From an uncultured Roseobacter sp. (GTDB lineage Bacteria > Pseudomonadota > Alphaproteobacteria > Rhodobacterales > Rhodobacteraceae), in assembly GCF_947488185.1 (NCBI RefSeq), contig NZ_CANKYM010000003.1, forward strand, positions 694,873-758,872: 64,000 bases of DNA, in the 5' to 3' direction. The translations under genes and the position numbers were made by a program. This document shows, one piece after another, positions 56,206-64,000 of the stretch (the stretch's first letter is position 1; every line of letters starts with the position of its first letter). Under the pieces are notes generated by a model. The model worked only from the letters and a program-made list of their open reading frames with translations. It did no database searches and was not told the origin of the DNA.

Positions 56206-56975
56206 AGCGTGAAAAACACCCCTGTGAGCACGAAATTGGCAGCCAGGATAAGAATTGCAGCGCCTTCGACGGCGGACTTCGTGGCCCGTCCCACGCCCAT
56301 GGCGCCACGGCCCGAATTCATGCCGTGAAAGCAGCCCATGAGTGCGGCGGCAAAGCCAAACACGGCGCCTTTTGTAAGCGAGGAGATGATATCCAACGGC
56401 TCAAGGAAATTGACCGTATTGCGGATGTACCCTGCCGGGTTGAACCCCAGCGTGCCGGTGGCGACGGCATAGCCGCCAAAGACCCCGATGATGTCCCCCA
56501 CGCCGACAAGCAGCGGCACCACCAGAACGGCGGCCAGCACGCGCGGCACGGTCAGGTATTTCATCGGGTGTGTGGAGAGGGTGACGAGCGCGTCGATCTG
56601 TTCGGTCACTTTCATCGTCGCAATTTCGGCGGCAATGGAAGAGGTCACGCGCGCAGCGATCATGAGGCCGACCAGCACCGGGCCAAGCTCGCGCACCATG
56701 CCGACGGCGACGATCTGCGGCACCACCGCCTCGGCGTTGAACCGCGAGCCACCCGCGTAAATCTGGAGCGCCAGCGCCCCTCCGGTGAAGACCGCCGTCA
56801 GCCCGACGACCGGCAATGATAGCCATCCAATGTTGAGCAGGGCGGAGAGGAACTCGCGGCCATAGAAGGGCGGGCGCAACATATGGCTGATGGCCTCTAC
56901 GCCGAAGAGCGCGATCCGGCCAATCGTGGCCAGGGCCGCCATCACTGTGCGGCCTATCAGGGCGAGCGGTTTCAT
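56202..56975 (-). CDS. mlaE: MlaE-type ABC transporter permease
   Basis: The 257-residue permease has five or six membrane helices and MlaE marks including REFLSALLNIGWLSLPVVGLTAVFTGGALALQ and ELGPVLVGLMIAARVTSSIAAEIATMKVTEQIDAL. It shares one base with the alr stop and four with mlaF, forming an alr-mlaE-mlaF operon. The system moves phospholipids between membranes in other bacteria. Confidence 0.92.
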   Translation of the reverse strand: MKPLALIGRTVMAALATIGRIALFGVEAISHMLRPPFYGREFLSALLNIGWLSLPVVGLTAVFTGGALALQIYAGGSRFNAEAVVPQIVAVGMVRELGPVLVGLMIAARVTSSIAAEIATMKVTEQIDALVTLSTHPMKYLTVPRVLAAVLVVPLLVGVGDIIGVFGGYAVATGTLGFNPAGYIRNTVNFLEPLDIISSLTKGAVFGFAAALMGCFHGMNSGRGAMGVGRATKSAVEGAAILILAANFVLTGVFFTL

Positions 56976-58006
56976 CAGACGTAGACGCGTTTGTACCGCG
57001 CTCCCAGAGAGGTCAGGACTTCGTAGCCTATGGTATCGGAAAATCCGGCGACGGTGTCCACCGATTGATGTGGGCCGATCAGCTCCAGGGTGTCCGGCTC
57101 TTCGGCCAGCCCGGTCACATCCACACCGATCATGTCCATGGAAACCCGCCCGACTACCGGCACGGCGGAGCTGCCGGTGTGCAGATGCGCCTGCGGTCCC
57201 ATGGCCCGGATGATCCCGTCCGCGTATCCGGCGGCGATGGTGGCAATCCGCGACGGGCCGCGCGCCACCCAGGTGTTCGAATAGCCCACCGTCTCGCCCA
57301 CGCTTACATCACGGATCTGGATCACGGGAACATGCAGGGCCACAACCGGGCGGGCGTCCACATAAGGCAGGCCGCCGTACAGGCCGATCCCGGGGCGGAT
57401 CATGTCGAAATGGTAGTCAGACCCCAGCAGGATGCCACCTGTCGCCGCCAGAGAGCGCGGCGCGTCGATCCCTTGCGTCATCTCTACGAAGGTCTGCAGC
57501 TGCCGGGCGTTCATTGCGTGATCGGGCGCGTCGGCACAGGCGAGGTGCGACATGATGAGCGTCGGGTTCTGGCTGAGCGCCACGTCACGCAGGGCGGCCC
57601 ACTCCGCATCTTCCATACCCAACCGGTTCATGCCGGTATCCAGCTGAATACCAAAAGCGTGACCGGGCAGGGCTTCCACATGGCGCAGCATCTGGTCGAT
57701 GGAATTCAGCATCGGCGTCAGGTTAGCGTCGCGGATCAGGGCGGTGTCGCCCTCCATATGCCCCGAAAAGACGTTGATCTTTGGGCCTTTGCCAAGGATC
57801 TGTCGCAGGGCAGCGCCTTCTTCGGCCATGGCGACGAAGAACGTGCGCGCCCCGGCCCGCGCCAGCGCACTGGCGATGGGCTTCAAGCCCAGACCGTAGG
57901 CATCCGCTTTGACAACGGCACCGGCATCCGATTGCGCCATGGCGCTGAGGTTGCGCCAATTGTCAATCAGGGCGGTCATGTCGATGGAAAGAATTGCACT
58001 GGCCAT
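56975..58006 (-). CDS. alr: Alanine racemase
   Basis: The 343-residue PLP enzyme makes D-alanine for peptidoglycan. The PLP Lys33 is in [10 protein letters not shown], and RPGIGLYGG and [11 protein letters not shown] are the C-terminal marks. It is slightly shorter than the E. coli type. It is joined to mlaE by a TGATG junction. Confidence 0.94.
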   Translation of the reverse strand: MASAILSIDMTALIDNWRNLSAMAQSDAGAVVKADAYGLGLKPIASALARAGARTFFVAMAEEGAALRQILGKGPKINVFSGHMEGDTALIRDANLTPMLNSIDQMLRHVEALPGHAFGIQLDTGMNRLGMEDAEWAALRDVALSQNPTLIMSHLACADAPDHAMNARQLQTFVEMTQGIDAPRSLAATGGILLGSDYHFDMIRPGIGLYGGLPYVDARPVVALHVPVIQIRDVSVGETVGYSNTWVARGPSRIATIAAGYADGIIRAMGPQAHLHTGSSAVPVVGRVSMDMIGVDVTGLAEEPDTLELIGPHQSVDTVAGFSDTIGYEVLTSLGARYKRVYV

Positions 58007-58088
58007 TCCCGCGTTTTGACAGGGATCGGGCGAGCGTCAAGTGAAAATTGGGCCTTGGGCAAGCCCGTGCGCAGATGGCGTCGCCTGG

Positions 58089-58877
58089 TCAGGGAATGTC
58101 GAAATAAGCCCGGTTCTGTTCCCACATCTTTTCACCGATCAGGCAATCGTAGGGTTGTTCTTGTGTGAGTTGTGCACGGTAGATGCGCGCAGGCAGGCCG
58201 GCAATCTCCAACACCAGCTTGCGTTTGACGGCATCTGCGAACTGATCCCAGGCCAGAACCGGAATCACAAAAGCGCCCGGGCCCCCGATCACGCAGTGCC
58301 GGTAGTAAATGTCCAAATCTGGAATGCCCCAAATCTCGCTCAAAGGGTCCTGCGTCATCAACGGCAAACCATTAATGATGAACCCATCCGCCAGCGCCGC
58401 GTCACGGGCGCGTTCCACCGGGCGACCTTGGTTGTTCGGTCCGTCACCGGAGACATCAATTACCCGGCGCAGGCCCTGAAAACCGTTGCCGTCGAAATCC
58501 TCTGCGGCATAGAGCAGGGCGCCCGAGATCGACGTGCGCCTGAGGCCCGCATCGAACCGCGCCGTGATCCTATGCGCAATCGCTTGTGCCTCCTGGGGCG
58601 TGGCAAGCAAGGTCCAGGGCACGACAACCCGTTGTGAATACTCGCCCGCCCATTCCACATAGGTAATGGCGATGCGGCCCAGCAGACCGTTCTCAATGGC
58701 CTTCATCACCTGCGGGCTGGTGAGCGCTTCGGCATAGCCCCGGCGTTGGATTTCCAGCTCTGCAGGCGACATGGAACGCGAGACATCAACGGCGAGGAAA
58801 AGCTCCACATCCACTTCGACATCTTGTGCGGACAGGAAGGTGGGCAGGATCAGGAGCAAGGCAAGCCAGTGTCGCAT
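58089..58877 (-). CDS. DUF1194 protein (von Willebrand A-like), exported
   Basis: The 262-residue protein has a signal peptide (MRHWLALLLILPTFLSAQ) and a VWA-like MIDAS motif DVSRSMS, followed by RRVIDVSGDGPNNQGR. This fits DUF1194. Such proteins probably bind metal-dependent partners in the periplasm. The ATG at 58875-58877 fits the signal; a TTG at 58911-58913 would add 12 residues. The 266-base gap before it (58878-59143) has no further gene. Confidence 0.85.
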   Translation of the reverse strand: MRHWLALLLILPTFLSAQDVEVDVELFLAVDVSRSMSPAELEIQRRGYAEALTSPQVMKAIENGLLGRIAITYVEWAGEYSQRVVVPWTLLATPQEAQAIAHRITARFDAGLRRTSISGALLYAAEDFDGNGFQGLRRVIDVSGDGPNNQGRPVERARDAALADGFIINGLPLMTQDPLSEIWGIPDLDIYYRHCVIGGPGAFVIPVLAWDQFADAVKRKLVLEIAGLPARIYRAQLTQEQPYDCLIGEKMWEQNRAYFDIP

Positions 58878-59143
58878 GCGCCCATTGCGCCAGAGAATGC
58901 GGAGCCTGTCCAATCACAAATGACAAAGCTGCATGCAACGGGGCAATTCGCGAAAATTCGGGCAGGATATCCGACGCAAACCGCACCCGCGTATGTCGAG
59001 AGTAGCGGGTGGGGATGTACAACCAGCACGCTGGGTCGAGATCATCCGGCTGGATTGTCGTTGCATGATGTTTGTTGCCCAGGCGCCCTCCTTTCCACCT
59101 ATGGTGATCTGAAGACACGGCACGGGGGGGAATCGCACCGATC

Positions 59144-59575
59144 ATGACCAGCACGCCCAGACTGGCAGCGCTTGCCGTGGTGATCCGCGTGGATCATGTC
59201 CTTCTGGTAAAGCGCAAAAACGCGCCGGATGCAGGCCTCTGGGGGTTTCCCGGCGGGCATGTGAACCTCGGAGAGACGGCGCTTGCTGCTGCGGCGCGGG
59301 AGCTGCGGGAGGAAACTGGCGTGCATGGCCGACCGGTGCAGTATCTCACGAACATTGATGTCATCCACCGCGACGCAAGCGGCGATATGCAGTTCCATTT
59401 CCTGCTCGCGGCGGTGCTCTGCGACTACCTGGGCGGAACGCCGGACGCGAATGACGACGCGAGCGCGGCGGCCTGGGTGCCTGCGACCGATGTTCTAGAG
59501 GGGAGGCTTTCCTGCAGCGCGCACGTCGATGACGTACTGCGCCTTGCGCATGCGGTTGCACGCGACAGCACTTAA
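59144..59575 (+). CDS. NUDIX hydrolase
   Basis: The 143-residue protein has a full Nudix box starting [21 protein letters not shown] and ending TGVHG, which holds the metal-binding Glu residues. These enzymes cleave nucleoside diphosphate derivatives. It is a lone rightward gene among leftward neighbours and ends 35 bases before the dnaB stop. Substrate is not predictable. Confidence 0.92.
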   Translation: MTSTPRLAALAVVIRVDHVLLVKRKNAPDAGLWGFPGGHVNLGETALAAAARELREETGVHGRPVQYLTNIDVIHRDASGDMQFHFLLAAVLCDYLGGTPDANDDASAAAWVPATDVLEGRLSCSAHVDDVLRLAHAVARDST

Positions 59576-59609
59576 CTGTCTTAGGATACGTGAAGATACC
59601 CGGTCGGGG

Positions 59610-61103
59610 TCAGAATTCCCGGTCGCCGCCTTGCTGCCAGGGCTGCACGAGGTTGCCGAAGCGGGTGAAGCGGCCCTCGAAGCTCAGTTCAACCGTGCCG
59701 ATAGGGCCGTGGCGTTGCTTGCCGATCACCACCTCGGCGCGACCGTGCAGGCGTTCCATCTCTTCCTGCCACTTGGCCATGGCTTCGAGATCGTGGTCAC
59801 CAGGTTTTTCGCGTTCCTTGTAGTATTCCTCGCGGAACACAAACATCACCACGTCGGCGTCCTGTTCGATGGAGCCGGATTCGCGCAGGTCGCTGAGCTG
59901 CGGGCGCTTGTCCTCGCGGTTTTCCACCTGACGCGAGAGCTGCGAGAGCGCAATCACCGGGATGTCCAGCTCCTTGGCGATGGCCTTGAGGCCCATGGTA
60001 ATCTCGGAAATTTCATTCACGCGGTTCTCGGATTTGCCGGTGCCACGCACCAGCTGTAGGTAGTCCACGATCAGCACATCGAGCCCGTAGGTTCGTTTCA
60101 GACGCCGCGCACGGGCCGCCAGCTGCGAGATCGGCAGCGCGGGCGTGTCGTCGATGTAAAGCGGGCAGGCCTCCAGCGCCTTGGCGGCATCGACGAAACG
60201 ACGGAATTCAGTCTCGGTCATATCGCCGCGACGGATCTGTTCGCTGGGCACTTCTGCTGCCTCTGACAGGATCCGTGCGGCGAGCTGCTCGGCACTCATC
60301 TCAAGCGAATAGAAGCCGACAACGCCGCCGTCGATGGCCCCCTCGGAGCCGTCCGGCAATTGACCGCGCTTGTAGGCCTTGGCGATGTTGAAGGCGATAT
60401 TGGTGGCCAGCGAGGTTTTGCCCATGGACGGACGGCCCGCAAGAATGAGCAGGTCGGAGCGGTGCAGCCCGCCCAGTTTCTTGTCCATATCGATCAGGCC
60501 GGTGGAAACGCCCGCAAGGCCGCCGTCACGCTGATAGGCGGCATTAGCTACATTAACAGCGTCCGTTACAGCCTTGAGAAAGCTCTGAAAACCACTTTCA
60601 ACCTGACCTTGTTCCGCCAGTTTGTAGAGGGCTTGTTCGGCCTCCACGATCTGCTCGCGCGGCTCGGAGGCGACATCGACCGTCGCCGCCTTGTCGGAGA
60701 TTTCGCGGCCCAGCTGGATCAGGTCGCGGCGCACGGCAAGATCATAGATCATCTGTGCGTAGTCGCGCACGGCGAAGGCGGAAATCGCCGCCCCGGCGAG
60801 GCGCGCGAGGTAGGCGGGGCCGCCCAGTTCCTTCAAGCCCTCATCATCTTCCATGAAGGCCTTGAGCGTCACCGGAGAGGCGAGGTTGTTTTTGGCGATC
60901 CGGGCGGCGGCAATTTCAAAGATGCGCGCGTGCACCGGGTCATAAAAATGTTTCGGACCGATGATAGAGGCCACCCGGTCATAGATGTCATTGTTGGTCA
61001 GGATCGCGCCCAGAAGCTGTTGCTCAGCCTCGATGGAGTGCGGCATGGTCTCCGGCGATTGCACGTCGACGCCGGTTGGATTGAATGCTGCGATTTCGTT
61101 CAT
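59610..61103 (-). CDS. dnaB: Replicative DNA helicase DnaB
   Basis: The 497-residue hexameric helicase has the N-terminal scaffold domain (MPHSIEAEQQLLGAIL) and a RecA-type core with Walker A GRPSMGKTS (Lys229). VDYLQLVRG and LRESGSIEQDADVVMFVFRE complete the family marks. It is preceded by AAGGTGAG. A perfect DnaA box lies about 80 bases upstream. No intein is present in this copy. Confidence 0.95.
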   Translation of the reverse strand: MNEIAAFNPTGVDVQSPETMPHSIEAEQQLLGAILTNNDIYDRVASIIGPKHFYDPVHARIFEIAAARIAKNNLASPVTLKAFMEDDEGLKELGGPAYLARLAGAAISAFAVRDYAQMIYDLAVRRDLIQLGREISDKAATVDVASEPREQIVEAEQALYKLAEQGQVESGFQSFLKAVTDAVNVANAAYQRDGGLAGVSTGLIDMDKKLGGLHRSDLLILAGRPSMGKTSLATNIAFNIAKAYKRGQLPDGSEGAIDGGVVGFYSLEMSAEQLAARILSEAAEVPSEQIRRGDMTETEFRRFVDAAKALEACPLYIDDTPALPISQLAARARRLKRTYGLDVLIVDYLQLVRGTGKSENRVNEISEITMGLKAIAKELDIPVIALSQLSRQVENREDKRPQLSDLRESGSIEQDADVVMFVFREEYYKEREKPGDHDLEAMAKWQEEMERLHGRAEVVIGKQRHGPIGTVELSFEGRFTRFGNLVQPWQQGGDREF

Positions 61104-61181
61104 GCCTGTCTCACCTTGTCCCGGCGGTTTCTTAGCTCGTCCGTTTCACCAGAGGCAAATTGTATGTTTCTCTGGACAACC

Positions 61182-61190
61182 TGTGGATAA
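61182..61190 (-). promoter_or_regulatory. Perfect DnaA box upstream of dnaB
   Basis: The minus strand reads TTATCCACA, the consensus DnaA box, in the 146-base gap between dnaB and pyrE. It overlaps where a -35 would fall if TACAAT at 61159-61164 is the -10. DnaA could thus control dnaB. No second consensus box is seen nearby, so it is not an origin. Confidence 0.55.
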
Positions 61191-61249
61191 ACCCAAGACT
61201 ACATCATGCTGGCGCTTCATGCACGAAGATAACAAGATGTGGTGGAAGA

Positions 61250-61933
61250 TCAGGTGTTTTCGCGCGCATGCTGCCAAGCACGGGGATCGTTCAGAAAGGC
61301 TTCGACTTCACTCAGCGTTGTGGCGTCAAACGCAGCCTGCGCCTTGGCTTCAGCCAGCACATCCCACCAGGTGCACAAGGAATGCAGAGCAACCCCATGA
61401 TCGCCAAGGGTCTTTTCCGTCTCCGGGAAAATCCCGTAGTAAAAGATCACCGCCGTGTGCCCGCAGGTCGCACCCGTGTCGCGAATCGCATCGACAAAAG
61501 AGAGCTTGGAGCCGCCATCGGTGGTGAGGTCTTCGACCAGCAGCACGCGTTGCCCTTCGCTCATGTCGCCTTCGATACGGGCATTGCGACCGTAGCCCTT
61601 GGGCTTTTTGCGCACATAGGTCATCGGCAGGCCCATCCGTTCGGCGACCAACGCCGCGAAGGGGATGCCCGCCGTTTCGCCGCCGGCGATGTTGTCGAAG
61701 GCTTCGAAGCCCGCGTCGCGCATCACGGTGACGGTCAGGAAATCCATGAGTGTTGAGCGGATGCGCGGATAGCTGATCAGCTTGCGGCAATCGATGTAGG
61801 TGGGGCTGGGCAGGCCCGAGGCGAGGGTGAAAGGCTCGGCCGCGTTGAAGTGGACGGCCTTGATTTCCAGCAGCATGCGCGCGGTGAGGCGGGCCATTTC
61901 GGTGGCGTCGGGGTAGCTGCTGGGGGTCATCAT
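61250..61933 (-). CDS. pyrE: Orotate phosphoribosyltransferase
   Basis: The 227-residue enzyme makes OMP from orotate and PRPP. It has the PRPP motif [13 protein letters not shown] and the upstream [10 protein letters not shown]. Two adjacent ATGs (61933 and 61930) are possible starts. It follows pyrC by 66 bases on the same strand; that gap holds one copy of the dispersed element. Confidence 0.94.
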   Translation of the reverse strand: MMTPSSYPDATEMARLTARMLLEIKAVHFNAAEPFTLASGLPSPTYIDCRKLISYPRIRSTLMDFLTVTVMRDAGFEAFDNIAGGETAGIPFAALVAERMGLPMTYVRKKPKGYGRNARIEGDMSEGQRVLLVEDLTTDGGSKLSFVDAIRDTGATCGHTAVIFYYGIFPETEKTLGDHGVALHSLCTWWDVLAEAKAQAAFDATTLSEVEAFLNDPRAWQHARENT

Positions 61934-61966
61934 GTGGTCCTTTGCTGTCGTGACGGAATGAGTCTT

Positions 61967-61999
61967 GCCTCCGGCGGGGATATTTCTGGCCAGAAGAAA
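61967..61999 (-). repeat. Dispersed post-stop element, copy 3
   Basis: On the minus strand this copy starts directly after the pyrC stop and reads TTTCTTCTGGCC, AGAAATATCC and CCGCCGGAGGC. It is the best-formed of three copies in the window. All three lie right behind leftward genes and none lies behind a rightward gene. Confidence 0.6.
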
Positions 62000-63034
62000 C
62001 TAGCGCACGGCCCATGCCAGCGGAAAGCCGGGATCAAAAACGGTGACCGGCCCGTCAGCGGTTTCGATGTGAGAGGGGTAGGATGCACCGGTTTTTTCCA
62101 GGGTGATGGTGTCGGTATTGGCGGGCAGGCGATAAAAGGCGGGGCCATTCAGGGAGGTGAACGCCTCCAACTGGTCGAGCGCGTCTTCCTCTTCGAAGAC
62201 ATGGGCGAGAATGGACAGGGTGTTGGGCGCGGTAAAGCAGCCCGCACACCCGCAGGGTAGCAGCTTGTTGGTGTCCGTGTGCGGGGCGGAATCGGTGCCG
62301 AGGAAGAACCGCGCCTCTCCCGACGTGGCCGCCGCGCGCAGGGCCAGCCGATGCTCTTCCCGTTTGGCGACCGGCAGGCAGTAGTAATGTGGCCTGATGC
62401 CGCCGGCGAGGATGTGATTGCGGTTGATCACGAGGTGATGCGTGGTGATCGTGGCTCCCAGGCTGTCGTCCTGCGCCCGGGCATAGTCCACTGCGTTCCG
62501 CGTCGTGATGTGTTCCATGACGACGCGCAGACCGGGCGTTGCCCTACGGATCGGGTCAAGCACACGGTCGATGAACACCGCCTCACGGTCAAAGATGTCG
62601 ATCTCGGCATCCGTCACCTCGCCATGCACACAGAGCGGCAGGCCGATTTCGGCCATTTTCTCCAGCACCGCATGCACGTTGTCAAAGTTGGACACACCAC
62701 TGGCGGAATTGGTTGTGGCCCCCGCGGGATATAGTTTCACCGCATGCACAAGACCTGAGGCATGTGCGGCTGCGACATCCGCTGGATCGGTGTCTTCGGT
62801 CAGATAGAGGGTCATCAGCGGGGTGAAATCCATGCCTTCGGGAATCGCGGCACGGATGCGGTCGTGGTACGCGCTGGCCTGCGCGGCGGTCACCACCGGC
62901 GGCACCAGATTGGGCATGATGATGGCGCGGGCAAAGTGCCGGGCAGTGGCAGGTAGGACAGCCTCCAACATCGCACCGTCACGCAGGTGCAAGTGCCAAT
63001 CGTCCGGGCGTCGCAGGGTCAGTGTCTGGCTCAT
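62000..63034 (-). CDS. pyrC: Dihydroorotase
   Basis: The 344-residue class II (E. coli PyrC-like) zinc enzyme closes the dihydroorotate ring in pyrimidine synthesis. It has [23 protein letters not shown] with the carboxylated Lys and [10 protein letters not shown]. Length is standard. With pyrE it forms a small pyrimidine operon. Confidence 0.95.
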   Translation of the reverse strand: MSQTLTLRRPDDWHLHLRDGAMLEAVLPATARHFARAIIMPNLVPPVVTAAQASAYHDRIRAAIPEGMDFTPLMTLYLTEDTDPADVAAAHASGLVHAVKLYPAGATTNSASGVSNFDNVHAVLEKMAEIGLPLCVHGEVTDAEIDIFDREAVFIDRVLDPIRRATPGLRVVMEHITTRNAVDYARAQDDSLGATITTHHLVINRNHILAGGIRPHYYCLPVAKREEHRLALRAAATSGEARFFLGTDSAPHTDTNKLLPCGCAGCFTAPNTLSILAHVFEEEDALDQLEAFTSLNGPAFYRLPANTDTITLEKTGASYPSHIETADGPVTVFDPGFPLAWAVR

Positions 63035-63072
63035 GTCGCTGCGCTAGCACAGCTTTGCCCGTAGTGCCAGTA

Positions 63073-63960
63073 TCAGCCGTCTTCCGCTTCGGTCAGCTGC
63101 TGCAGACGCTTGATAAAGCGGGGCGCTTGGAGGCGTTCAGCGACGTTACGGCAGAGCGCGTGAACCAGAGTATGCCGCCCTTGTTGGTCGAGCTTTGCCA
63201 GCAGGCGTCGTAGGTAAGGCAGGTGGTCGCGCCGCGCCCGCATCAGTTTCGCGAAGCGGCCCGGCTTCAGGTCGCCTTCCCCGGTCGCAAGGATCAGCGC
63301 ATGCAGCACATCCATCTGCAAGAGGCTTGTCTGAAGGATTCGCCCCATGTTGCGCATTGGCAGTTTCGTTACACCGGCCTTGGTGAAAAGGGCGGCGTGC
63401 ATCGCGTCTTCGGTCTCGGTCGGATCGAAAATGATCAAGGTTTCCGAGGCCGCATCCAGCATGTCCGGCGCGTACCCATAGCGATCAGTGAAATTCACTC
63501 GGCGCATTTCGGTAAAGCGTTTGTCCCACTCAGTCACCCGCGGGTCGAGCGTTGCTTGTGGCTGGATGGCCAGCACCTTTGCGCCTGGCGCCGCAACGGA
63601 ATAGGCCGCCGCCGCATACCCACAGGGGCCAGCGCCATAAAACAGGACCGTATCGAATTCGTCGAAAAACCCGTCGTCCACGAGGCGATCGAAAAATGCG
63701 TAGACTGCCGGATCGCGAAACCAGGTATCGCCGTTGCTGATCACCCCCAGGTGGGACCATCCGGCGCGTTTGACCATGTCCCATCCCAGCGGGTGTGCTT
63801 GCTCTGAAAGGGTCTGGATACCTTGATGGGTCTCGAACGTCACCAGCAGCGTGGTGCCGTCTTCGACAAAAGTGGCGATATGCTTGCGGCCGAGCGGCGT
63901 CAGATATCCGTGATCATCGACCAGGTCGGTCACCTCGGATATCCATTCTTGCCGGGTCAT
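63073..63960 (-). CDS. Unassigned alpha/beta protein with hydrolase-elbow-like motif
   Basis: The 295-residue protein has a central stretch VLFYGAGPCGYAAAAYSVAAPGAKVLAIQPQATLD (key residues GAGPCGY), laid out like an alpha/beta-hydrolase nucleophile elbow with Cys where Ser usually stands. A helical, Arg/Leu-rich end follows (residues 230-290). I recall relatives being labelled phosphoadenosine phosphosulfate reductase, but I see neither a PP-loop nor the typical catalytic ECGIH-type motif. Function is therefore left open. The 38 bases to pyrC hold nothing. Confidence 0.7.
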   Translation of the reverse strand: MTRQEWISEVTDLVDDHGYLTPLGRKHIATFVEDGTTLLVTFETHQGIQTLSEQAHPLGWDMVKRAGWSHLGVISNGDTWFRDPAVYAFFDRLVDDGFFDEFDTVLFYGAGPCGYAAAAYSVAAPGAKVLAIQPQATLDPRVTEWDKRFTEMRRVNFTDRYGYAPDMLDAASETLIIFDPTETEDAMHAALFTKAGVTKLPMRNMGRILQTSLLQMDVLHALILATGEGDLKPGRFAKLMRARRDHLPYLRRLLAKLDQQGRHTLVHALCRNVAERLQAPRFIKRLQQLTEAEDG

Positions 63961-64000
63961 GTTGCCCAGCGAATGTTCAAAACTTATTGCCGCGTCCGGC

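Noticed and set aside
58932..59067. 9-base inverted repeat CATGCAACG / CGTTGCATG separated by 118 bases before the NUDIX gene
   Set aside because: Arms are short and far apart; expected by chance in a region of this size.

Overview
The window is about 61% GC by eye, gene-dense and fully chromosomal in character. Gene content and order point to a marine alphaproteobacterium of the Rhodobacteraceae (Roseobacter group). The evidence is a 14-gene nuo operon interrupted by many small accessory genes (including DUF5333 and DUF5337 types), the nuoN-birA-coaX-rnj order, the alr/radA/cvpA/purF block, Hint-domain proteins and tandem Lin0512 genes. I see no rRNA, tRNA, CRISPR array, insertion sequence or prophage.

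Layout. (1) 1-7.3 kb: the start of an ompW-like gene with a perfect FNR-type box, then a leucine-catabolism operon (methylcrotonyl-CoA carboxylase beta and biotin-carrying alpha subunits, a GST, HMG-CoA lyase, a DUF6653 membrane protein, a methylglutaconyl-CoA hydratase-type crotonase). (2) 7.4-8.9 kb: an AraC/GyrI-type regulator and a fasciclin lipoprotein, both leftward. (3) 9.2-29.8 kb: nuoA-N encoding respiratory complex I. Fifteen extra genes lie between the nuo genes, most overlapping their neighbours by 1-4 bases. (4) 29.8-33.0 kb: birA, coaX and RNase J. (5) 33.1-37.5 kb, leftward: DEAD-box helicase, prfC and a Hint protein. (6) 37.7-41.9 kb, rightward: a non-canonical SDR, a DNA alkylation repair protein, an orphan ABC ATPase, two Lin0512 proteins and a small lipoprotein. 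(7) 41.9-46.8 kb: a WYL regulator with an exported monooxygenase-like protein, tatABC plus an ATPase, and a second Hint protein. (8) 47-64 kb, leftward: a NlpD-like LysM/LytM lipoprotein, pcm, surE, an SDR, a DUF1801 protein, purF, cvpA, radA, a coiled-coil membrane protein, mlaF/mlaE, alr, DUF1194, (NUDIX on the other strand), dnaB, pyrE, pyrC and an unassigned protein.

How the genes work together. The first operon takes 3-methylcrotonyl-CoA from leucine to acetoacetate and acetyl-CoA; its carboxylase needs biotin attached by a ligase such as the BirA after nuoN. The nuo block feeds NADH into the quinone pool. Its inserted genes encode tiny membrane proteins, a zinc-ribbon membrane protein, periplasmic or lipoprotein candidates, two DUF3291 and two carboxymuconolactone-decarboxylase-like proteins. 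One further insert shares a helix-hairpin-helix C-terminus with NuoE. This set is the best candidate here for an undescribed system: a lineage-specific accessory or assembly module for complex I.

Other signals worth checking are a 13-bp perfect inverted repeat upstream of the monooxygenase/WYL pair, a perfect DnaA box upstream of dnaB, a possibly leaderless prfC promoter, a hairpin against the helicase start codon, and a dispersed element found three times just after stop codons of leftward genes.
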